This document shows positions 13,001 through 24,821 of a DNA stretch of 64,000 bases, in pieces. Made by a program: the position numbers and the translations under genes. A model generated the notes under the pieces. That model was not told the origin of the DNA, made no database searches, and saw only the letters and a list, made by a program, of their open reading frames with translations. The DNA lies in NCBI GenBank assembly GCA_946894095.1, contig OX335642.1, forward strand, positions 29,461,021-29,525,020, written 5' to 3'. This DNA comes from Incurvaria masculella. Its lineage: Eukaryota > Arthropoda > Insecta > Lepidoptera > Incurvariidae. Each line of letters begins with the position of its first letter. Position 1 is the first letter of the stretch.

Positions 13001-16000
13001 AACCGATTAAGTGAAAAAAAATATATGTAAATATATCAATGAACTATGTGCTCGATTTAGACACATCAGCCTATATAGGCTGCCTGTCTAATATAACAAT
13101 AAATAAATAAATAAAACCACCAAGGAGTGATCGAATCTGTAAGCGAACGGCCGTCAGTGCATGTATTATCACTAAAACGCGGTTACGCCGCTGCTGAATT
13201 GATGCGGATGAATTTTAGTCGCCACTGTCGTCTTTTCTTACTGCATGGTCACCGCCCACCGCTGTTCATTTGCGATTGATTTCCCCCGACAAGCCTGACA
13301 GCTTTGTCCATTAGCACGTTGGCTTCAATTATACGACTTTTTTGTAATGTCTGACATTGTGAGCGATATAGAGTAAATAATTGACGTCTGAACTGGTTTT
13401 ATAGAACGACCTTTTGAACTTTATTTCGGTAGGGCTTCCGATTTTAGCTTGATCAAAGTAATAAAGCAAGTTATGGTACGATTCTATGGGACGACGCTTA
13501 TTTTTTTTATACGATGGATGGCTAAACGCACACATACTGACAGACAAGATATCATTACACCACATCGGACTAGATGCCATGCCAGGACGACCTTTGGGCT
13601 AATATTGTAATAGTAAGGAATGTAATATGTATGTATGAATAATCGACCGTTAAGCAAGGAAACATGAATTGAAGAAAGAACCCAGTAAAAAAAACTACTT
13701 TACGAAAATACTACGAGTCTGGACCCGAACCAGCAAAACATACCATTTGCGGGTATTAAGTAAATAATAATACGTATTATTGTCAATCGTTTATATTTCT
13801 TACAATAATACTCGACTTTCATTGGACATTGTTCGGTATGTTTAGATTAGGTTTGGATAGGTTAGTTTAATTAGATTTAGTTAGGTTAGGTTTGTTGTAA
13901 AAGATGTAACCGGCTTACAAAATTTCGTAAAATTATAATTTTACTGTTAATTTATGTAAAGATATATAATATATAAATATACTAGCAGCCCGTCCCGGCT
14001 TTGCACGGGCATAATATCATTTAAAAAAAAATTATTTTGACACAATGATACAGTGATAAACCCTTTTTACGTAGAGTTTCTACATTGAAATATTTTAAAT
14101 AAAAAAACTTAGATATTATTATTACATGATTATTAGATATTAGAGAAATAATAAATTCAAAGTGCTATAGGGGAACCGCGGCCTCCGACGCACTATTTAT
14201 AGGCACGCTCCCGCCGCCCCGGCCGGCCGGTACCGCCGCAAACGCTACGTCCCGCAATTTTTAAATCTGTAATATCTTCGAAAATATTTATTTAAATCAT
14301 ATGCTGTAACGGGCCATATAGATCTATATTAAATCAACAATGTATTTATGGTATTTAATTGGATACGAATTAATGCTGTATTGGTTAAAATCGCTTTGAA
14401 AATGAGCCATTATTTGACGTAAAAAGTAAATGACAAAAAAATGTTATTGTGGGATATCCATAAGAGATAGACATATACCATTGCGGAGTTTTCTGTAGAT
14501 CTTTTCAATGTATACAATACTAAGTACATTATTAACCGACTTCAAAAAAAGGAGGAGGTTATCAATTCGTCTGTATGTTTTTTTTTTGTTTTTTTTTTAT
14601 GTTTGTTACCTCATAACTTTTGCCTGAGTGAACCGATTTTGATGATTATTTTTTTAAATGATAGCTAGTGCTTTCCAAGTGGTCCCATTTTAATTTGGTT
14701 AAGTTCTGGCAATGATTTCCATGAGAAAATCATTAAAGTCTTAAATTTGTATTAAGATGTGCGCGACAAATGGACGAATAACTCAATATAACGCCAACCG
14801 ATTTCGGTGATTCTTTTTTTATTGGAAAGGACGTGTACAAATTAGTAAGTGTACTTCAGATTCACTAAAAATAAACAAATTAAAAAAAAAATTACAAAAA
14901 AATAACCAACTTCAAAGAAAAAGCACTAAAAAGTAAAAAATAATTTCCATTTTTGTAGTTACGATTTCTGTTATTTTTTGAGTCGGTGTCAGCCAAGGTT
15001 AGGTTAGGTTAGGTTAGGTCAGGTTAGGTTAGGTTAGGTTCTCTTGATTGGCGCAGCGCGTGCCCGGCTGACGCCGACTCAAAAAATAACAGAAATCGTA
15101 ACTACAAAAATGGAAATTATTTTTTACTTTTTAGTGCTTTTTCTTTGAAGTCGGTTATTTTTTTTGTTAGTTTTTCTTTTGATAAATCTCGTAGGGTTCA
15201 GCCTGCGTTTGCAATTTAAGCGGAAAAAATATATTTTTTTACGACATCACATTGGAAACCTCAAAAATAACAATATTTCTCCGGTATTTAATGGATGTTA
15301 TTATACAAATAAACCTTCCTCTTCAATCACTCTATCTATTAAAAAAAACCGCATCAAAATCCGATGCGTAGTTTTAAAGATTTACGCATACATAGGGATA
15401 TAGGGACATAGGTATATAAGGGCGGAGAAAGCGACTTTGTTTTATACTATGTAGTGATATAATATTAAATTTATATTTTATTATTAATATACTATTTAAG
15501 ATACGAAATATTACTGCCGGATGATAGTAAAGATACCTGCAGCAATGAATCAATCTGTAGATAACATAACGTCAAGTAGCATTCAATTAACAAATTACAT
15601 TTACCAGATTTTTCATGATCCAAAGAAAAAAGAGAAATAGTGTAAATCCTCCGCAAAATCACGTAAGTTAAGTGGCGCCTATTCTAGGTAAAAAAAACAT
15701 CGTTCAATCGTTCGCACAAACGTTCATTGCGAAAACGTTACCAAACTGTTTTTTACAATTCTAGAAGAAGAAAATTCATTTTGCATGTTTTTTTTATTTG
15801 AATATTTTAAAATAAGATGGTGAATAAGCGGTGCTGGTATTTATAAAATCTGCCTACAAAATCACTTTTCACTTTTCAGGAGCTCTATTCGGAGGCATGG
15901 CCGGCGGGCTGGCGATGCGGCATGGTCGAAGGCGTGTCCTGCTGCTGGCGGCTCTCCCCTTCAGCCTGTCCTGGCTGCTTACCGTCATGGCAACCTCGGT

Positions 16001-17296
16001 TGAGATGATGTTCATTACTTCCTTCGTGGGCGGCTTCTGCTGCTCCATTGTCACCATGGTGTCCCAGGTACGTGTCAACACAAGCTATGCCTATATCTTA
16101 CTTTTTAATATCTGTTTCACTGCATATCTCTCTTTCTTTGTGTATTTTTCTATTTGTCTTGCTGTCTCTCCGTCTTCCCGTTTTTCTGTAGCAAATGACC
16201 TGTAGTTACAAATAATATAACCGAGTCTGTCGATTTCTAGGTGTACATCAGTGAGATATCCGTGCCCGACATCCGCGGCTGCCTCAGCGCTGTCCTCAAG
16301 ATCGTCGGCCACCTCGGAGTTCTCATGAGCTTCACCATTGGCGCATACCTTGACTGGCAGCAGCTCGCAATGTTCATCTCCGTCGCGCCCATCATCCTCT
16401 TTTGTACCGTCATTTACATCCCGGAGACGCCCAGCTACCTCGTCCTCAGCGGCAAGGACGAAGAAGCCTACAAATCCCTCCTCTGGCTCAGGGGACCTGG
16501 TTGTGATGTTGTTCAGGAACTTGCTACCCTAAGAACCAACGTTCTTGCTAGTAAGAACTTCAGCCACAGACAGAGCCAACTCCCATCGGGGCAAATGCAG
16601 AACGCTTTGACTGTTAATCGTTTGATCGGACCTATATTGGTTACTTGCGGTTTGATGATGTTTCAGAGATTCTCTGGCGTGCATGCGTTCCATTTTTATG
16701 CCGTGCCCATATTCAGGAAGACCTTTGGGGGGATGAACCCTCATGGAGGAGCAATTGCAGTCAGTTTTGTCCAACTTCTGGCGTCATGTTTGTCGGGGCT
16801 GCTCATTGACACGGTCGGTAGGCTACCCTTGCTCATCATCAGCTCAGTGTTTATGTCGATGGCTCTAGCCGGGTTCGGGAGCTACGCATATTATGAAGAA
16901 GTCCATCGAAATCAACGAATACAGAACGTCATGTTCTATCAAAGCTTAGGTCAAAACGATTGGATTCCATTGCTCTGCGTGTTAGTGTTTACTGTAGCTT
17001 TTTCACTAGGCATGAGTCCTATTTCCTGGCTGTTGATCGGGGAATTATTTCCCTTGGAGTATAGAGGAATGGGTAGTGCCATGGCGACCGCTTTCAGTTA
17101 CCTCTGTGCTTTCGTGAGTGTGAAGACTTTCGTGGACTTTCAACAAGCTTTAGGATTACATGGTGCTTTTTGGCTATATGCGTCTATAAGCGTAGGTGGG
17201 TTATGTTTTGTTGTATGCTGCGTACCGGAAACGAAAGGTCGGGATCTCGACGAAATGGACCCGAGGTATGTTCAGACATTGTCCCAAAAGAGATAG
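7069..17296 (+). CDS. Tret1-like facilitated sugar transporter (MFS), 5' end missing
   Basis: Three exons join in frame: 7069-7240, 15880-16067 and 16241-17296 (stop TAG), about 471 codons. Acceptors are CTCTTCCAG, CACTTTTCAG and GATTTCTAG; donors are GTGAGT and GTACGT. This is a 12-helix major facilitator of the insect trehalose/hexose transporter type, expected in the plasma membrane. Visible family motifs are helix 1 (VIAALAVSLAPFSAGLGKGY), MRHGRRRVLL after helix 2, YISEISVPDIRG after helix 4, PETPSYL before the central loop, DTVGRLPLL between helices 8 and 9, and PETKGRDLDEM at the end. The helix 7 block reads FQRFSGVHA where many relatives have QQxSG, so substrate preference cannot be assumed. 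Length is close to the family norm, so probably only a short cytosolic N-terminus is missing, in an exon I could not find. Exon 1 is very GC-rich, unlike its AT-rich surroundings. Confidence 0.85.
7231..8219 (+). repeat. 43-bp minisatellite of duplicated splice junctions, 23 copies
   Basis: Twenty-three copies follow one another at an exact 43-bp period (starts checked at 7231, 7274, 7317, 7575, 7833 and 8177), so no net indels have accumulated. Each unit begins with TCGTTGCTCG, the last ten bases of the transporter exon, followed by GTGAGT, then a pyrimidine run ending CTTTCTCTTTCTAG. About 18 of 23 units keep a GT at the donor position; units starting 7747, 7962, 8005, 8048 and 8091 have lost it. 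Variants recur in blocks: units 1-4 resemble 5-8, and 9-13 resemble 14-18. Unequal exchange of multi-unit blocks would explain this. Confidence 0.95.
8265..8685 (+). repeat. Full-length tRNA-headed SINE
   Basis: The tRNA-like head (8270-8345) has A-box-like GTGGTCTACGGG and B-box GGGTTCAAATCGCCC. The body follows: GGTTCGGAACCCATG, ACTAGGTGGTAGGG, GAAGCGGCAATG, TAGCCGTGCTCATAAAGGGA, TAATATCATAACGGTAG and a GCATAAAAAA tail. Inserted in transporter intron 1. Confidence 0.75.
8705..9246 (+). mobile_element. 542-bp MITE with TTAA target duplication
   Basis: Flanked by TTAA at 8701-8704 and 9247-9250. The ends are inverted: GGTGGCCCAACCCG on the left and the complement, ending GGGCCACC, on the right. 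A second copy of the same length lies in opposite orientation at 52412-52953. No transposase frame is present, so it is non-autonomous. TTAA is the target of piggyBac-class transposases, but the terminal bases are not the classic CCC, so assignment is tentative. Confidence 0.8.
9445..9560 (+). repeat. SINE tail fragment
   Basis: Body and tail landmarks are present (TTGTCCGTATTTTCCATGCA, GGTCCTAGCA, TGAGCTAA, ATCAATGTCCATATGAATAA). The head and the 5' body are missing. Confidence 0.5.
10270..11622 (+). pseudogene. Decayed LINE (CR1/Jockey-type reverse transcriptase)
   Basis: Broken frames preserve reverse transcriptase landmarks: EQHGFMSKRST near 10300, a YEKAFDRVS-like block near 10398-10430, and the C-terminal IYKTFVRPLLEYEFQILQPY near 10940. 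Stops and frameshifts interrupt all of it. The copy ends in ATAAATAAATG-type A-rich sequence near 11610. It is the same family as 12241-13116, is 5'-truncated, and sits in transporter intron 1. Confidence 0.7.
12241..13116 (+). pseudogene. 5'-truncated LINE, C-terminal RT region
   Basis: A fairly intact frame (12258-12767) reads through WLIKLNIQKCTVLHLGK, RDLGVLVNHDLKWEPHI, KIYKSYVRPLLEYAFQVW and RMRGDLIEVYK, the standard end of a Jockey/CR1-class reverse transcriptase. A frameshift near 12766 moves the last ~75 residues (TRKHFITNRVVDDWNQLP) to another frame. It ends in (AATA)n near 13095-13116. Younger than the related copy at 10270. Confidence 0.8.
13117..13977. other. Noncoding, with a degenerate TTAGG-like tract
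   Basis: No gene was seen. 13840-13892 is a degenerate run of GGTTAG/GATTAG words. 13640-13665 resembles one end of the GAATCGACCGTGA foldback family seen at 21586 and 24992. Confidence 0.4.
14532..14895 (+). repeat. Repeat starting AACCGACTTCAAAAAAGGAG
   Basis: Nearly the same sequence occurs as both arms of the palindrome at 20019-20755. Landmarks are TTACCTCATAACTTTTGCCT, AGTGGTCCCATTTTAATTTG and GCGACAAATGGACGAATAAC. No coding potential. Confidence 0.7.
14897..15163. repeat. 98-bp-arm palindrome with a telomere-repeat loop
   Basis: The left arm (14897-14994) and right arm (15066-15163) are almost perfect reverse complements, e.g. TTCCATTTTTGTAGTTACGA against its complement near 15095-15115. 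The loop contains nine AGGTT units. Confidence 0.85.
14996..15040. repeat. Interstitial (TTAGG)n telomere-type repeat
   Basis: Nine AGGTT units, one with a T to C change. TTAGG is the usual arthropod telomere repeat. Confidence 0.9.
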
Positions 17297-20018
17297 GTAC
17301 ATCAGTAGCCTTTGATAGAAAGTAAGGGGTCTAGGGTTTGAATGGAGTCATGGGTGATTATTTATAGGTGTATTAGGATTATTATAGGTGTATGTACATA
17401 CAGGCCTGAAAATAAATGCACGGCTCAAAAGTATGGATAGAGTGAGTTTTCTTCTGGTAACGAAAGACGATGAAAGTTGCTTAATTCGCGTTAACTTTGT
17501 TCTTACAACAAATTATCCTTTCCAAAACGTTTTATTGGTGCTGTGATTTCAATGTGTGAAGCGGCGAGAGAGAAACTTGTTTCGATTAGTTTAAAAAATG
17601 ACGTGGAAACTATTTATTTTATATTTTCCTCTAAAATATCCTTTTATATAAATGAAGTTCGAGCAAAACTCACCATTCTTACGTGATTTTGCAATCTGAC
17701 CTGTAAACAAAATTAACCTATGACTCCTATTCTAACAAACTAATAGGTAGCGACCGTAATTAAATTAAATGTAGCCTTACTAGTACATATATTTTGTCGT
17801 TTACTACGTTGTTACAAATACCCTACAATATTTGGCTGTGCAATGAGAACTTATTATTTTTAAAGTAAATATTTACATGTTTGTAATAATTTACAAAACA
17901 ATCATCCACATTCTTCTTTGCTTATCCCACTAACGTAATTATAGAAAGATTTTCGGCATATCTTTTAGACCATATCATGTTTAACCACCTATACAATAAT
18001 ATTTTTGCCTACCTTAAAGTTCTATTGTAAAACACCAAAAAATCTATTTTTTCTCTAAAACAAACTATTTACTAAATTCTATTTCAATCACTCTAGTTTT
18101 CAAATATCAATTAAAATAATCAAAGAAATCTTGTTTGTACTTAAAGAAGAGCTTCCAGAAAATATCTTTCTATTTATATAATGACAATAAAATTGACAAT
18201 AAACGAAGACTTTCACACTTCCTTCGACACCTTCTATCTACAGAAATATCATCTCCGCATTTAGAATGAACGGCTCATGTCAGACTTATGATAAAATATA
18301 GTAAGAAATATAAACTTAGGAAATGATTTTAGAAAATAATAAAGTCGAATATACAAAACGTTTCATAGAGTAATAATATAATGCCGTACTGAAAAATGCA
18401 CGATGATTACAAACGTTTTCAAACTATGATTACCCTAGTAAGGTTTTTTTTGACACAAATCACTTAAAATTGTATTCGATTCAGATAGTTTTAATTTTTT
18501 TTTTTAATGTGTTACCTTATAATGCGATGGTTTCGTGGGTATCTAGGGATCAAATCATTAAAAGTTTTGTCTGTCTTAAATATTTTTTTAATATTCTTTA
18601 TTTACCTAATAGAAAACAGTTTAATTTCTTTACAAATATAAAAAGTTGATGTACTGTAAAAGCTGTTATGAAGCTAAGTATTGATAGTAAGTGTCCAACT
18701 AGTATGCATGATGCCTTTTAGCTTATGCCTGCCAAGATATTTATTAGCTGAAAATTACTAAGGTTTTGTATTAATAGGATAAATGATTTTAAGACCCGCC
18801 TGTAAAAGAGATTCATAAATTCTATCGATTGTAATTAAACCTTACTTTAACGGATCTTAAAATCATTGGCTCGGTTTTATTTGGTCAAATGTGTAAGACA
18901 TAAGAATTGTTAATTTCGGGAATGGACAGATAGTTTTTTTGGAATTCATCTGTACACGAATAAAAAAATCAATAAATAAAGATTGATGCGAGTCACGACA
19001 GTTGTTGAAAACTTTTTTGTTTTTGTAAGTCCTTATTAAACTATAAAGTTTATCTTGGTTTTACTTTCGATAGAAATTATATGTTCATTCGATAAAAATA
19101 ATAAAACTTTGATAGACAAAATAATAGGTTGTGAATTACGAAATACTAAATCAATTATATCAAAACAAATAATTTACAAGGTGTAGCGAATTATGCTCAG
19201 AGGTATTGTAAAATAGTTAAATCATAAAAAAAGATAATTTAAAAAATTTCTTCATAGCAAGTAATTTACGTTAATTTTGGTAGAATGGATCATATAAAAT
19301 TCTGAATGATACAATCAAAAGAACGAAATTTGTAAAACCTAGAATTTTGCTTGTACTCGTCTCAAAATAATCATTTCTTAAAAAAACCAAAAAAAAAACT
19401 GAAAATTACATAGTGTCTAGGGGTGGTGTGAAAATGTAATGATTAGATCTTGAGAATTTAGACTCTTGTCAGGTAAACATTGGTAGTACCAAAGTTATGA
19501 GGTGTGTTACAGGGATCGGTGACAGAGTTTGGTACCAATGTTATACGGAAAGTAATAAAAATATAAATAAAATTTATATTTCTAACAATGTGACCGATCC
19601 CTAAAAATAGGTAGGATTAGATAGAAACTGCTTTAATTAGTTGTAGCATCGTTTCAACTGAAGACTGTAGTACATTTAAATAAATATTATATAATTATTG
19701 CTGTAATTTTTTGGAATTTAATAGGTTGTTTTTAAGTGCGGTCTTTATGATTCTTGATTTTAATTTTTTTTTACTTGACTATTCGTATAGAATTAAGATT
19801 CTACCCAAGAATAATATATATTGACGCGAAAACACATTTATTACAATTTAGAAGGCTGGGCAGATATGTTTCTATTATTATCTAATGGGCATATCGTATT
19901 CATATTTTCGGAGAATCTCACGAATATATGCATGAATCAAACATCGTAATGTTAGAAATGCTGAAACAAAAATATGATTCGATTTCGTCCTGATAAAATT
20001 ACTAGCGTAAGTGTTTTT
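17297..20018. other. 3' flank of the sugar transporter; no further gene
   Basis: A candidate poly(A) signal AATAAA lies at 17411-17416, about 115 bases after the stop. The remaining 2.6 kb is very AT-rich, with no exon-like frame and no obvious repeat body. Part may be extended 3' UTR. A small hairpin pairs AAATGATTTTAAGA (18781) with TCTTAAAATCATT (18854). Confidence 0.5.
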
Positions 20019-20755
20019 AACCTACTTCAAAAAAGGAGGAGGTTATCAATCCGTCTGTATGTTTTTTTTTATGTTTGTTACCTCATAACTTTTGCCTGGG
20101 TGAACCAATTTTGATGATTATTTTTTTAAATGAAAGCTAGTGCTTCCCAAGTGGTCCCATTTTAATTTGGTTACATTCTAACAATGATATCCATGAGAAA
20201 ATCATATAAGTCTTAAATTTGTATTAAGATGTGCGCGACAAATGGACGAATAACTCAATATAACGCCAACCGATTTCGGTGATTCTTTTTGTATTAGAAA
20301 GGACGTGTATAAATTAGTAAGTGTACTTCAGATTCACTAAATTTATTATTTTTTACTTTTTAGTGCTTTTTCTTTGAAGTCGGTTATTTTTTTTGTAAAT
20401 TTTTTTTATTTGTTTATTTTTAGTGAATCTGAATGACACTTACTAATTTGTACACGTCCTTTCCAATAAAAAAATAATCACCGTAATCGGTTGGCGTTAT
20501 ATTGAGTTATTCGTCCATTTGTCGCGCAATCTTAATACAAATTTAAGACTTATATGATTTTCTCATGGATATCATTGTTAGAACTTAACCAAATTAAAAT
20601 GGGACCATTTGGGAAGCACTAGCTTTCATTTAAAAAAAATAATCATCAAAATCGGTTCACCCAGGCAAAAGTTATGAGGTAACAAACATAAAATAAAACA
20701 AAAAAATAACATACAGACGAATTGATAACCTACTCCTTTTTTGAAGTCGGTTAAA
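20019..20755. repeat. Head-to-head palindromic pair of the AACCGACTTC repeat
   Basis: The plus copy (about 20019-20385) and minus copy (about 20390-20755) are near-complements with no more than a few bases between them. Both match the single copy at 14532. Both outer ends carry the CCGACTTC/CTACTTC plus AAAAAAGGAG sequence. Confidence 0.85.
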
Positions 20756-21274
20756 AATAAAATAATCGTTTACAAAAATGGCAATTATTTTTTTACTTTT
20801 TAGTCGGTTACTTTTTTGTTAAAAGTTTTTATTTTTCGTTAATCGCAGCACATGGCGCACGCCAGGACCTCTCGAGGTACTCAACGACGCCCATCAGATT
20901 TCGAAATTTCAGGGGAACTGCGAAAACCGTACCGGCCGGTTGCTACTTCACACCATGTTTGAAGAACCCCAGGCTGTACTTTGGGGGAAAAATCCTCGAA
21001 AGAGAGTCCGTTCAATAGTTGACGAAGGGACAGCGTATGCTACTAGCATACGAATTTAAATAAAAACCTCCTCATAGATTTTCCCATAAGGTATTTACAA
21101 ACATTTATGGGGAGGAAGATTTTTTAGCCCTACAACAAAAAGTAGTCCGGCTTTTTTGCTCAAAATATTCCAAGGATCACGGAGTTGCTGGTATGATGTT
21201 GGTTAGCGAATCCTCTACATTTCTAAAGATTATTTGTTATAAATATTATTATTTTTATATTAGATTTTTACTTT

Positions 21275-21291
21275 TCTCTCTCTCTCTCTCT
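21275..21291. repeat. (TC)n microsatellite
   Basis: About eight TC dinucleotides. Confidence 0.85.
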
Positions 21292-21585
21292 GCTGTCGTA
21301 GGTGGAAGGAGCCAAAGTTTTCTAAAAATATTTTTATCAAAACTGTAGTTTTGGGAACGTAATTGAAAAAAAATTTGCTGCAGGCATTGGAATCAGACAA
21401 TTGAATGTTTAATTACTTAAAACCTTACATATTTACATTTAAATGCAAGACTCAGATTTCAGATTTTCCTCGTCAATAAGGTTTTTTCCTTACATTCCGG
21501 TGAATTACCTTTAATTTTTTTTTTTTTTTATTGATCAATAATAACTACTAAACTATAGTGAATCAGAATAGTATTTATGGATGTT

Positions 21586-21758
21586 GAATCGACCGTGAGG
21601 TCAAGACCCATTAATTAAGGAAAGAAAGCTATAAAAACAAATACTTTACGAATATAACGTAATAATACAAATGTCCAGCCATGAACTGTAGTCATGAAGT
21701 ATTTCTTTTCCAGCTGGCTTTTATTAATTAATGTTTTCTTGCATCACGGTCGATTCTA
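21586..21758. mobile_element. Small foldback MITE, GAATCGACCGTGA termini
   Basis: Inverted ends GAATCGACCGTGA and TCACGGTCGATTC enclose subterminal ATTAATTAA on both sides. Related ends occur at 13640, 24992-25055, about 31035 and 41940. Confidence 0.55.
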
Positions 21759-23780
21759 AACACAAATCTAAACCGTTGAAAAAGAAACGAGGCAATTTCT
21801 CAGTAATCAAAACATATTTTACATAGCTATTTATGGTTTTTTACAAGTTACATCGTTGTTTACTTTCGCTAATACTTTATAAATGTTTGCTTTTGTATCC
21901 TTATTCTATAAAGCTTATATGTACAGAAGAAGAGCTTCCGTTTATTATGGTATAACGACTGTCAATCGAATTACGGTCCCAGTGCTTACCATTGATTCCT
22001 TGTTCCATTTGAAGTAAAGGCGATAGAATAATGTTTTACCTAAAATGCAGTATTTATGGAGTTTTACTTAATTTAAAGCTGCGTTACCAGCTAAACGTTG
22101 CCAGGATAAACCAAATGCCTAAAAATAGGGTAAACATGTTTTCAGGTATGAATAAAATATTTTGGATGTTTTTAATAGCCAATGTTGTGTAGATCCGTTT
22201 GATGCCATTCTGCCAGACTTGGACATTTTGAGTTATTCAAGGTGGCGTCGAATATGGCGCCCAAAAAATTTGGAATTATGTTTAGAAGCAATATTGACAT
22301 GTGGTATATCATTACATATATGTTTGTTTTGGTCGAGGAGCAAGAATATGAAGTTTTTTTTTATAAAACTAATACAAATGATATTATTGCCAAACTAACC
22401 TAAAACATTTAATTCATGCATCAGAACAAGCTTTTTGAGTTGGCAACTTTTTCAATGGGAAGTTTTCATGATTTTAGTAGGTATGTCTTTTTACAATCAA
22501 AATGATTTGTTCTAAATATGCCTTGTTCACATTTATACCGTACAGCCGTTAACACCCTCCATAAGAAGAAGATGTTGATTTTGATTTGTGAACGTTTGAG
22601 GAGGACTTAGCAATTATTAAGTAGAAGGTAAATTAAAATAAATGCGCTTCCTAGAATGATTTATACTCTTAGAACATTGTGACAATAAACAAACTATTGA
22701 CAATAAAAAATATGCTAAAATCTGCATTGTAACTCTAATTTATTTACAACATAGAATAGAAAGTGTATTGTAATGCTGAATATTGAAATGCCTCATAAAG
22801 ATTTTTGTAAAATTAACACTTTGTTTTCATTTCAAATTGTAAGAATTATCCAAATATTTTACAGTTTATAAGCAAAATAAACATAGTTCAAAATACCCTG
22901 AAATATGAATTCCTCTCCTATTGATTCAGTGATTCATGTTTTTTTAGTGATAATCTACACATGAGTGGAAAAAAAATGTTGTACAACCCTGGGATGTGTG
23001 AATAACAAAGTTTATTAATCGCGGTTAACACCTACGGATGTCCAGTGTGCTATATCGCTACTATGTGCAGCTACGGTGCACATTTAAAACAGTTTTTTTA
23101 TAATTTGAAGAAATCGCAAGTATTTTTTTATTTTATAAAATTAAAGAGCATACTAAGAACATTTCAACTAAGAACAATCAAACTCACATACACAATAAGT
23201 TCACAACTACAAAGCAGCACATTTTATTTTGTCCTATGTTTTTTTAGATACGAATCCTGTTTGAGTAATAATAACAAGTGATTAATTGTAAAAATAAAAA
23301 ACACACCAACAGACCCACAACACAGGCCATCCTGGTGTAGAAGTATTGATTTTACAAATCTACTGCATACATCTTTTCATTGCTCTGTTTGTATGTATGG
23401 TTGTAATGATGTGCAAATCATATGTATATTCTCGTTTTCTACCATTTCTGTATTACTTATTACTTTAATATGTTGCAATAATTAATCCGAAATAAATAGA
23501 CTTTGACTTTATTCACTTTTACATACAGTAAAAAATCATAACCCCTTCTTTTTAGCTTCGCCGTAGTCGGGTAAAATTATGCAGGCAACATTTTAGTAAA
23601 ATAAACTCGATCTCCTAAAGATGTTCTATTGAAATTATGTTTTAAAGGTTAAGATGCAAAAAAATCAAATATGAAAAATCTGAGTGCAGTCTATGGATAA
23701 TGAATAAATAATACAATACAAGACAATGTTTTATCTGACATCGACCTGGCGATATCATTTTCTTCATAATTTGAAACTAA

Positions 23781-24790
23781 TCACAACTTCTTAGAATTGA
23801 ACTCCTGGAATTTTGCCACGGCACCGAAGACATCGTCGGCCAGCACAGAAGGTAGCTCGAAAGCAGCAAAGTGTCCTCCCACGTCCAGCGTGGTGGAGCC
23901 CAGCAGGTTGGTGAATTTGGAGCGAATAAAATGATCGGGCTGGTACATGATCTCGTACTTGGTCTTGAGGGCCCAACAGGGCACTGGGGTGGTGATACTG
24001 GAATATAAAATCATAAATACAGTGCTGTTTGTGATTGTGATGTCAGTGATATTTAAATTCGCAGAGTCTGGCACTACTTACTAAAACGATTCTCGTTAAA
24101 ATTATTTAGCAAATTAAACTGTATCAGGTAAATACATAACGCCAAATGCTATATGATTAAAATTATAATTAGAGGCAAATATGTTTAATTCTCTAGCTAA
24201 ATCTAGCATACACGTTTATACTGGATAATGTAAGCTATCGCAACCGATTGATTGTTCCTATAACACTTAAGGCTGGAGTGCACAATCTCTGGTTAGTGAT
24301 AATATTAAAATTTAAATATGTCCTTCCTTATTTTTTCCCTGTAGAGGTAAGAAGATAGCTTTATAATAGCCATGGCCCTGATTTTATTGTTTAGTCTACT
24401 AAAACTGTGCTGATGAAATCGAAATATTAATAAAAACTTTTTCTGAGTGCATGGGCTTTCTTTTGAGTTTATTCTCGCATTATGGTTACAGAGTAATATC
24501 CTCTTTTCGAACTTCAGAGGTGATTTTCGGAAGTAATGCATAAGTGAAATACCAAAAATTTAGGGTTTGAATTAAAAAAGTAGGATGTAGTTTAGCTATA
24601 ACTAATAAAAGTCTTTTTTTGCATTATATAGGCCTTGAGAACAAATCGCGAACACAACAGGCTTGCCAAGCTCAACTTACTCAAACCATCAAAGAAGCTT
24701 AGGTTTTAGCTTTAGAATTTACATTATAGTAATATTTTCTATAATCCGCAAACAATAATATATATTAATATTTATTTATAATATATATTA

Positions 24791-24821
<31 letters not shown>

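Larger units (their letters stand above)
13978..15461 (+). repeat. Lepidopteran dispersed repeat split by a later insertion
   Basis: The left end is ACTAGCAGCCCGTCCCGGCT at 13980, and the right end has AGCGACTTTGTTTTATACTA and ATGTAGTGAT at 15430-15461. I recognise these as the two ends of a repeat common in moth and butterfly genomes. Between about 14526 and 15165 lies unrelated repeat material (separate entries), so the element appears to have been invaded after it inserted. Confidence 0.5.
20760..23780. other. Intergenic region between transporter and JHEH-A
   Basis: No gene was recognised. 20860-21060 is a GC-richer patch of unknown origin (AGGACCTCTCGAGGTACTCA region) that may be an old repeat. 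21586-21758 is a small foldback element. 23680-23722 resembles the 3' end of the LINE at 50640-50695. The reading frames at 22162 and 23045 show no family features. Confidence 0.4.

Noticed and set aside
22162..22398. Small gene of 78 codons
   Set aside because: No family features, no splice context, and low-complexity composition. Likely chance.
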